A stretch of 5,414 nucleotides of DNA from Gammaproteobacteria bacterium (GTDB lineage: Bacteria > Pseudomonadota > Gammaproteobacteria > Pseudomonadales > Pseudohongiellaceae): positions 1-5,414 of the forward strand of contig CANCGR010000225.1 in the NCBI GenBank assembly GCA_947377625.1, in the 5' to 3' direction. Position 1 is the first letter of the stretch. Every line of letters begins with the position of its first letter. The translations under genes and the position numbers were made by a program. Below the pieces are notes generated by a model, which had not been told where the DNA came from, searched no databases, and saw only the letters and a program-made list of their open reading frames with translations. Positions 1-5,414 of the stretch are shown piece after piece.

Positions 1-1911
1 GGCTGGCAAAAAGCCGTTGAGACTGTATTGGGCGAACATCTGCAAGCGATCCAGGTTGACGATCTCAACCACTTGAGTGCCGCACTGCAGGACTTCACCG
101 AAGGCCAGATCATTTTGCATGACGGCAAAGCCGCCAGTGCTGCCGCTGCCAATAGCGCACTGGCTGGCCGCACTTTGCTGAGCCAACTCACGTCCACAGT
201 TTCACTCGACAGCGTGCTGGCCGGCATCTACACCGCCGACAATCTTGCCGAAGGTCTTGGCTTGCGTGCGCAGCTGCAAGCCGGTGAATCGCTGATTACC
301 CGTGAAGGCGTGTGGCTGGGCCGTGACTGGTTGAAAGTCGCGCGCGGCTTTGATGAAAAAGCCGGCATGATCCAGCGTCAGGAAGAACTGACAGCGATGG
401 CAGAACAAATCGCTACCATCGAAGCCAGCGTGGATGAATTACTCGAGCAAACTGCCCAGCAGCAACAAAACCTGCGCACGCTTGAGCTGGAAAAAGAAGA
501 CATCATCCGCAGCCTGGGTCAGGTCAACCGCGAGTTGACAGCAATCAGTTCCGACCGCTCCGCGCGCTTGATGAAAATTGAACAGGTCACCGAACGCCGC
601 AAACGTCTGCGCGTGGAAATCGACGATCTGGAAAAACAATTACAGATCGAACAGAAAAACATCGAAACTGGCCGTGCGGGCTTGCAGATCGCGCTCGACC
701 AGATGGAAATCGACAACGCCCGCCGCGAAGAGCAGTTGCTCGGTCGCGATGAATTCCGGCGCGTGCTGGATCAGGCGCGCCAGCGCGCCCGCAACGACCG
801 CGAGCAATCGCACCAGATGGTGTTGCGTCACCAGACCATGCTGGCGCAGTTGTCATCCTTGCGCATCACGCTCGAACGCGTCAGCGCCCAAGTCAAAACC
901 TACGAACTGCGCCGCGACCAACTGCAGGAAAACCTGAAGACCACCGACAATCCCATGCCGGCGCTGAAGGAAGAACTGGAAATCAAACTGGCCTCACGCC
1001 ATGTGCTGGAGCAGCAACTGTCCGCAGCGCGCAATCAGGTTGAAGAGCTTGCCCAAGGCATGCGCGCACTGGAAACCCAGCGTCATCAAAGCCAGGACGC
1101 CACGCAGAAAGTGCGTGACGAACTCGTCACCTTGAAACTCAACAGCGAAGGCGCCCATGTCAGGCGCGCAGCGCTGCTGCAACAGTTGCAGGAAAGCCAA
1201 TACGATCTGCAGACCTTGCTGCAAACCATGCCTGAAGAGGCCAACGACAAAGTGTTCGAGCAAGAACTCGAACAGGTGTCCAGCCGCATCCAGCGCCTCG
1301 GGCCGATCAACCTTGCCGCCATTGACGAATACACCACGCAGTCGCAGCGCAAGATTTATCTGGATGCGCAGAACGCCGAACTCGAGCGCGCACTCGATAC
1401 ACTGCAGAACGCCATTCTCAAGATCGACAAGGAAACCCGTACCCGTTTCAAGGAAACCTTCGACAAGATCAACAGCGGCTTGCAGGCCTTGTTCCCGAAA
1501 GTATTCGGTGGCGGTCATGCCTATCTCGACATGGTCGGTGAAGATTTGCTCGATACCGGTGTGGCCATCATGGCCCGCCCGCCCGGCAAGAAGAACAGCA
1601 CGATCCATCTGCTGTCAGGTGGTGAAAAAGCCATGACGGCGATTGCGTTGGTGTTCTCGATCTTCCAGCTCAACCCGTCGCCGTTCTGTATGCTCGACGA
1701 AGTGGACGCACCGCTCGACGACGCCAACGTCGGTCGCTATGCGGCGCTGGTCAAGGAGATGTCAGAATTCGTGCAGTTCATCTTCATCACGCACAACCGT
1801 CTTACCATGGAAGCCGCCAATCAATTGCTGGGTGTCACCATGCATGAGCCTGGCGTGTCGCGGCTGGTAAGCGTGAACATTGAAGAAGCTGCCGAGCTGG
1901 CGGCGATGTAG
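1..1911 (+). CDS. smc: Chromosome partition protein Smc, C-terminal half (5' end outside window)
   Basis: Smc forms the ATP-driven homodimeric ring of bacterial condensin and, with ScpA and ScpB, compacts and segregates the chromosome. The frame is open from base 1 and ends at TAG, giving 636 residues, a little over half of a usual ~1,150-1,200-residue Smc. Fragment residues 1-116 are the second half of the hinge dimerisation domain, starting GWQKAVETVLG and ending GVWLGRDWLKVARG (103-116). Residues ~117-428 are a Glu/Gln/Arg/Leu-rich coiled coil, the returning arm, of ordinary length. The C-terminal head starts at RIQRLGPINLAAIDEY (429 on) and carries the ABC signature LSGGEK (538-543), Walker B FCMLDE (562-567) with catalytic Glu567, the D-loop PLDD (571-574) and the switch His598 in ITHNR. 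All ATPase motifs expected in this half are intact; Walker A would lie upstream. The family call is secure. The first in-frame TTG (28) is not a start, because homology continues upstream of it. Confidence 0.97.
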   Translation, partial: GWQKAVETVLGEHLQAIQVDDLNHLSAALQDFTEGQIILHDGKAASAAAANSALAGRTLLSQLTSTVSLDSVLAGIYTADNLAEGLGLRAQLQAGESLITREGVWLGRDWLKVARGFDEKAGMIQRQEELTAMAEQIATIEASVDELLEQTAQQQQNLRTLELEKEDIIRSLGQVNRELTAISSDRSARLMKIEQVTERRKRLRVEIDDLEKQLQIEQKNIETGRAGLQIALDQMEIDNARREEQLLGRDEFRRVLDQARQRARNDREQSHQMVLRHQTMLAQLSSLRITLERVSAQVKTYELRRDQLQENLKTTDNPMPALKEELEIKLASRHVLEQQLSAARNQVEELAQGMRALETQRHQSQDATQKVRDELVTLKLNSEGAHVRRAALLQQLQESQYDLQTLLQTMPEEANDKVFEQELEQVSSRIQRLGPINLAAIDEYTTQSQRKIYLDAQNAELERALDTLQNAILKIDKETRTRFKETFDKINSGLQALFPKVFGGGHAYLDMVGEDLLDTGVAIMARPPGKKNSTIHLLSGGEKAMTAIALVFSIFQLNPSPFCMLDEVDAPLDDANVGRYAALVKEMSEFVQFIFITHNRLTMEAANQLLGVTMHEPGVSRLVSVNIEEAAELAAM

Positions 1912-1912
1912 G
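1906..1912 (+). promoter_or_regulatory. Weak Shine-Dalgarno for zipA overlapping the smc stop
   Basis: The bases TGTAGG ahead of zipA contain a partial Shine-Dalgarno core (AGG at 1910-1912, 7 bases before the ATG) that overlaps the smc TAG stop. The weak site and short gap suggest that zipA translation is partly coupled to smc termination. That is inference; the site is only a three- to four-base match. Confidence 0.35.
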
Positions 1913-1919
1913 CGCTCTT

Positions 1920-3863
1920 ATGGATCTGCTTACCGGTTTAATCTATGTGACTGTTGCCATCATCGTGCTGGTGGTGGCGCATGGTTTTTACCGAAAGTGG
2001 GTCGATCGCCGCAACCGCGTAGTCGTCAAACTGGAACGCAACCTTCCGCAGGCCGATGTCGATCTGGAACTGTTGCCCAATTCCGAACTGCCCAATGGTG
2101 GCGCCCGCAGCATTGCACGCGAGAGCGATCCGGTCATTCCCCGCAAACGCTACCAGTTGAAAGACGGTCGCGACAAAGTGCGCCAAAGCGAGCCTGAGCC
2201 GGGCAATGTGCCGGTGCTGATGGACCCGCTTGAGATCGACGAAACCACCATTGAACACACCAACGTGTTCGTGACTGCCGAAACCTCTGAACAGGAAACA
2301 GCTGCAGTTTTTCATGATGAAGAGCTGCCACCGGAAGTATTGGCCGGGCTTGATAGTGAATTCCATGATTCGCAACCAGCGACAGCTGCACACGCCGCAG
2401 CACCAGTGGCTGAACGCGCGCTCGACGAAACTGGCCTGGATGATGAGGATGAAGACGAGCAGCAAGCGCCGCACAAGCAACTGCACGATAAGCGGCTTGA
2501 TGAAGAGGACGCTGATGAATTCATCGCGGCCCAAGCTGATCCGCTAAGCGAAGACGATGAATTCAGCGATGAGTTTGCCGAACAGTTTGAAGGCGAATTT
2601 GAAGAAGAGACCAACGCAGCACTGGCCAATGAACCTGTTGCTGCCGGTGTAACGGCTGACGCTCAGCTTGCTGACGAAGAAGCTGCAGAAGCAGACCCAG
2701 CCGAAGACGGCAATGAAGACGAAGAAGAATACGATCCTTACGAAGACGAAAACTTTTACGAAAACGAACCCGCGCTGCTGGAAAATGCCTACAAACTGGC
2801 TACCAGCCGCTTCCATCGCGAGAAAGAGCCGGAGGCACCGCGCATAGAGCCAGGCTTCGGCGAAGCGCAGGGCGAAGAAGTGGAAGCCGGTGAAGATTTT
2901 GTCTCAGCACTCAATGAAGATGCGATGGACGAATTCCTCGACAAGGAACGCGAAGAGATCAGAGCCTGGCGCAATCAGAGTGTCACGCAGCAGGATGCGC
3001 CGCCGGTAGTACCCGCACCAGTGCCCAGCAAGCCCGTTTTTGAAATGAGAGTTGAATCGAGAACCGATTCGAAAGTTGATTCGAAAGTTGAAAAAAGAAT
3101 TGAGCAGAGAGCTGAACCGACATTTGAATCAAACTTTGCAGCGCGCCAGGCAAGAGAATCCATGCCGGCAAGAGTTGCCGCACCAATAGAGCCTGCTGTG
3201 CCAGTGCGCATGATGGAAGAACCGCTGCCACCGCCAACGCTCGCACAGACACCAGCAACCAAAGCCAACACCAAAACACCAGAACACAAGGAAAACAAAC
3301 CCGGCTTCTGGCAGAGCATGACTGGCAAGACTGCGAAGTCTGTCATTGCCACCACCGCCAAAATTGCCCAAGGTGAATTGTTCCATGCAGAACCCAGCGC
3401 TCCGCAGCCAGCACCGCCTCCGGTTTTTAGCGGCCCGCAAGAAGTGGTGGTAGTCAACGTGATGGCCAAACCCGGCCAGTATTTCTACGGCGATGAAATG
3501 CTGCCGGTGCTGCAGCATTACGGCCTGCGGCTGGGCCAGATGAATATCTTCCATCGTCACACCGACGTGGATGGCACGGGACCTGTGATGTTCAGCATGG
3601 CCAACATGGTCAAGCCCGGCACCTTTGCACTCAATGGCATTGAAAATTTCGCAACGCCCGGTATCAGCTTCTTTGTGCAGCTGCCCAACCGGCACGGCAA
3701 CATGAAAGCCTTTGAACACATGCTGGCCACCGCCAATGGCGTCAAGCAGGCAATGGATGGCATCCTCAAAGACGAACGGCGCAGCGTGCTGACCCGTCAG
3801 ACTGTTGAACACTGCCGCCAGCGCATTCGTGATTTCGAACTGGCCCTGCTGGCCAAGAAGTAA
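1920..3863 (+). CDS. zipA: Cell division protein ZipA with greatly expanded acidic linker
   Basis: ZipA is an inner-membrane protein that anchors FtsZ polymers at midcell and helps recruit later divisome proteins. Residues 3-22 form one hydrophobic N-terminal segment (LLTGLIYVTVAIIVLVVAHG), followed by a basic stretch (RKWVDRRNR), matching ZipA topology with the C-terminus in the cytoplasm. Residues ~507-645 are the globular FtsZ-binding domain: EVVVVNVMAKPGQYFYGDEM, then GLRLGQMNIFHRH, MFSMANMVKPGTF and ATPGISFFVQLP, with typical order and length. In between lies a linker of about 480 residues, so the protein has 647 residues against 328 in E. coli. The linker is strongly acidic from ~169 to 346, proline-rich at 361-372, has a tetrapeptide repeat at 376-403, and is Pro/Thr/Lys-rich at 435-465. 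The ATG at 1920 directly precedes the membrane segment, which fixes the start. The gene lies 8 bases after smc and 19 before ligA. End domains are secure; the role of the enlarged linker is unknown. Confidence 0.95.
   Translation: MDLLTGLIYVTVAIIVLVVAHGFYRKWVDRRNRVVVKLERNLPQADVDLELLPNSELPNGGARSIARESDPVIPRKRYQLKDGRDKVRQSEPEPGNVPVLMDPLEIDETTIEHTNVFVTAETSEQETAAVFHDEELPPEVLAGLDSEFHDSQPATAAHAAAPVAERALDETGLDDEDEDEQQAPHKQLHDKRLDEEDADEFIAAQADPLSEDDEFSDEFAEQFEGEFEEETNAALANEPVAAGVTADAQLADEEAAEADPAEDGNEDEEEYDPYEDENFYENEPALLENAYKLATSRFHREKEPEAPRIEPGFGEAQGEEVEAGEDFVSALNEDAMDEFLDKEREEIRAWRNQSVTQQDAPPVVPAPVPSKPVFEMRVESRTDSKVDSKVEKRIEQRAEPTFESNFAARQARESMPARVAAPIEPAVPVRMMEEPLPPPTLAQTPATKANTKTPEHKENKPGFWQSMTGKTAKSVIATTAKIAQGELFHAEPSAPQPAPPPVFSGPQEVVVVNVMAKPGQYFYGDEMLPVLQHYGLRLGQMNIFHRHTDVDGTGPVMFSMANMVKPGTFALNGIENFATPGISFFVQLPNRHGNMKAFEHMLATANGVKQAMDGILKDERRSVLTRQTVEHCRQRIRDFELALLAKK
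3045..3128 (+). repeat. Degenerate 12-bp tandem repeat inside zipA (seven units)
   Basis: Seven consecutive 12-base units lie in frame and encode the tetrads MRVE, SRTD, SKVD, SKVE, KRIE, QRAE and PTFE (ZipA residues 376-403). The pattern is x-basic-hydrophobic-acidic; the first and last units fit least well. The best units are nearly identical: GATTCGAAAGTT occurs twice back to back at 3066-3077 and 3078-3089. The consensus resembles TCGARAGTTGAA. This looks like expansion by replication slippage followed by divergence. Confidence 0.8.
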
Positions 3864-3870
3864 GCAAAGC

Positions 3871-3878
3871 GAGAGGAG
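3871..3878 (+). promoter_or_regulatory. Shine-Dalgarno for ligA
   Basis: GAGAGGAG lies just ahead of the ATG at 3883, with AGGAG ending 4 bases and GAGAGG ending 6 bases before it. It is the clearest ribosome site in the window and supports this ATG as the ligA start. It lies in the 19-base gap after the zipA stop. Confidence 0.75.
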
Positions 3879-3882
3879 TGTC

Positions 3883-5414
3883 ATGAAGGACTCTGCCGAC
3901 TTGCACGCCGAACTGGCGGAACTGCGCCGCCAAATCAATTATCACAACACCCGTTACCATCAGCTGGATGCGCCGGCGATTCCTGATCAGGAATATGACC
4001 GCCTGTTTCAGCGTTTACTCGATATCGAAGCCGCGCACCCTGAACTTGTCACTGGTGATTCGCCCAGTCAGCGCGTTGGCAGTGCGCCGGTGAGTGGCTT
4101 CACGCAAGTTGTGCATGCGTTGCCAATGTTGTCGCTCGACAAGGTGTTCGATGCCGACGACCTCAAACGCTTTGAAGAGCGCGTGCTCAAGCGGCTCAAT
4201 ACTCAAGCCATTCCTGATTACAGTTGCGAACCCAAGATTGATGGCGTCGCCGTGAGTTTGCTCTACCGCGACGGCGTGCTGGAGCGCGCCGCCACGCGTG
4301 GTGACGGCACTACCGGCGAAGACATCACCCACAATGTGCGCACTGTCAAAGCTGTGCCGCTGCGTTTGCCAGGTGAGGGTTATCCGGCGCTGCTGGAAGT
4401 GCGCGGTGAAATCTTTATGACCAAGTCCGGCTTTGCCGCGATGAATGCCGAGGCGTTGGCCAAAGGCGAGCGCATGTTTGTGAATCCACGCAATGCCGCT
4501 GCCGGCACCATGCGTCAGCTTGACTCCAGATTAACCGCACAGCGACCGCTGACGATGTTCTGCTACAGCGCTGGTTTGGTCGAAGGCGGCGCATTGCCTG
4601 ACACCCTCGGTGCGATTTTTGACAGCTTTGCCAGCTGGGGTTTGCCAGTGAATCCGCTGCGGCAAGTTGTCACTGGCATTGAAGGCTGTAACGCTTATTG
4701 CAACATGGTGCAGGCCAAACGTAATGCACTCGATTACGAAATTGACGGTGTCGTCATCAAGCTCAACGCTCTGGCGCTGCAACAAGAGCTGGGCATGAAC
4801 GCACGCACACCACGCTGGGCAATGGCGTTCAAGTTCCCCGCTGAAGAAGTGGCCACTGTGCTGGAAGATGTGGAGTTTCAGGTGGGTCGCACTGGCGCTC
4901 TCACACCCGTGGCCCGACTGCGGCCAGTGTTTGTCGGCGGTGTCACGGTCAGCAATGCCACCTTGCACAACATGGATGAAGTCCGGCGGCTGGGTGTGCG
5001 CATTGGTGATCGCGTTATTGTGCGCAGAGCCGGGGATGTGATTCCGAAAATTGTGCAGGTGGTCACGCCCTTCGCTGAAGCTACGGCGTTGCAAGGCTCG
5101 TCCTTCTCTGAGGGATCGGAGTTACAAGGTACGGATTCTGCTGCTGTTCCGGTGTTGCGTGACATCGTCGCTCCTACTCTGTGCCCTGTGTGCAATTCAC
5201 TCATCGTGCAGGAGGAGGGCGAAGTATTGCTGCGCTGCTCCGGCGCGTTGATCTGTCGTGCACAACTGACGCAGGCGCTGATACATTTCGCCTCGCGCGG
5301 CGCGATGGACATCGAAGGTCTTGGCAGCAAACTGGTAGAACAACTGGTTGAAGCCGGATTGGTAAAATCACTGGCCGACTTGTACAGACTCGATGTTGAA
5401 ACTCTGGCCAACCT
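3883..5414 (+). CDS. ligA: NAD+-dependent DNA ligase LigA, N-terminal part (3' end outside window)
   Basis: LigA seals nicks in duplex DNA during replication and repair, using NAD+ to form a ligase-AMP intermediate. The frame stays open to the window end: 510 residues of a usual ~670-700. Domain Ia carries the NMN-binding residues Tyr25, His26, Asp35, Tyr38 and Asp39. The adenylation domain has the nucleophile Lys118 in EPKIDGVAVS, Glu176 in EVRGE, Arg203 in NPRNAAAG, Lys293 in IDGVVIK and Lys317 in WAMAFKFPAEE. The OB fold follows (VGRTGALTPVARL to RRAGDVIP). A four-Cys zinc finger has Cys434, Cys437, Cys452 and Cys458 in the E. coli spacing, and the helix-hairpin-helix region begins at about 470. 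The rest of that region and the BRCT domain lie outside. Catalytic residues are numbered +3 relative to E. coli LigA but the cysteines +26, so 23 extra residues sit between OB fold and zinc finger. The ATG has a good Shine-Dalgarno and the N-terminus aligns with E. coli LigA. No key residue is missing, so the enzyme is probably active. Confidence 0.97.
   Translation, partial: MKDSADLHAELAELRRQINYHNTRYHQLDAPAIPDQEYDRLFQRLLDIEAAHPELVTGDSPSQRVGSAPVSGFTQVVHALPMLSLDKVFDADDLKRFEERVLKRLNTQAIPDYSCEPKIDGVAVSLLYRDGVLERAATRGDGTTGEDITHNVRTVKAVPLRLPGEGYPALLEVRGEIFMTKSGFAAMNAEALAKGERMFVNPRNAAAGTMRQLDSRLTAQRPLTMFCYSAGLVEGGALPDTLGAIFDSFASWGLPVNPLRQVVTGIEGCNAYCNMVQAKRNALDYEIDGVVIKLNALALQQELGMNARTPRWAMAFKFPAEEVATVLEDVEFQVGRTGALTPVARLRPVFVGGVTVSNATLHNMDEVRRLGVRIGDRVIVRRAGDVIPKIVQVVTPFAEATALQGSSFSEGSELQGTDSAAVPVLRDIVAPTLCPVCNSLIVQEEGEVLLRCSGALICRAQLTQALIHFASRGAMDIEGLGSKLVEQLVEAGLVKSLADLYRLDVETLAN
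5068..5133 (+). repeat. Two adjacent diverged copies of a 33-bp unit inside ligA
   Basis: The 33 bases at 5068-5100 and the next 33 at 5101-5133 align without gaps with 23 identities (about 70 percent). They encode PFAEATALQGS and SFSEGSELQGT, which share Phe, Glu and Leu-Gln-Gly, with mostly small-residue swaps elsewhere. The unit is 11 codons, so the frame is kept. A third, much weaker copy (about half identical) may follow at 5134-5166. The pair lies between the OB fold and the zinc finger, where LigA is longer than in E. coli. Confidence 0.65.

Noticed and set aside
578..937. Arg/Ser-rich + strand open frame in another frame inside smc
   Set aside because: The Arg, Cys and Ser bias is typical of an out-of-frame reading of high-GC coding sequence, and there is no credible start signal.
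994..1608. Antisense open frame of 204 codons opposite smc
   Set aside because: It lies wholly within the conserved smc coiled coil and head, and its leucine- and alanine-rich translation is the expected reverse of that sequence.
1912..1919. Possible frameshift or fusion between smc and zipA
   Set aside because: Smc ends with its normal C-terminal sequence and ZipA starts with its normal membrane segment, so the short gap is an ordinary operon junction.
2312..2629. Serine-rich antisense frame opposite the acidic tract of zipA
   Set aside because: GAA/GAT/GAC runs read as TTC/ATC/TCA-type codons on the reverse strand, so the low-complexity Ser-rich product is a by-product of the acidic linker.
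3129..3938. Antisense open frame of 269 codons opposite zipA
   Set aside because: It overlaps the recognised C-terminal domain of zipA and the start of ligA on the other strand. Its translation (runs of His, Cys and Trp) resembles no family I know. It is a shadow of GC-biased coding sequence.
4531..5094. Antisense open frame of 187 codons opposite ligA
   Set aside because: The + strand encodes a continuous, fully conserved ligase here, and the antisense protein has no recognisable motif.

Overview
This window carries three co-directional genes on the + strand with almost no space between them: the 3' half of smc (chromosome condensin), a complete zipA (FtsZ membrane tether of the divisome) and the 5' three quarters of ligA (NAD+-dependent DNA ligase). 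Both outer genes are cut by the window edges, not broken. The set points to a gammaproteobacterium, because ZipA is essentially confined to that class. It is probably a lineage outside the Enterobacterales, since a canonical Smc is present and enterics use MukBEF instead. The order smc-zipA-ligA is known from Pseudomonas and related groups. G+C looks moderately high (by eye, mid-50s percent). I cannot assign a genus.

Layout: 1-1911 is the end of smc (second half of the hinge, returning coiled-coil arm, C-terminal ATPase head). After an 8-base gap comes zipA (1920-3863), and after a 19-base gap ligA (3883 to the window end). No promoter or terminator is apparent in either gap, so the three are probably co-transcribed. 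No stretch over 300 bases lacks a gene, and I see no RNA gene, mobile element or CRISPR.

The genes link chromosome organisation (Smc), division (ZipA) and replication/repair (LigA). They are conserved housekeeping genes, and I see no sign of a previously undescribed system. The unusual features lie inside two of the proteins. ZipA is about twice the length of E. coli ZipA. The extra length is all in the cytoplasmic linker, which has a long acidic tract followed by a 4-residue repeat array encoded by a degenerate 12-bp tandem repeat. LigA has a net 23-residue insertion between its OB fold and zinc finger compared with E. coli LigA, and it coincides with two adjacent, diverged copies of a 33-bp unit.
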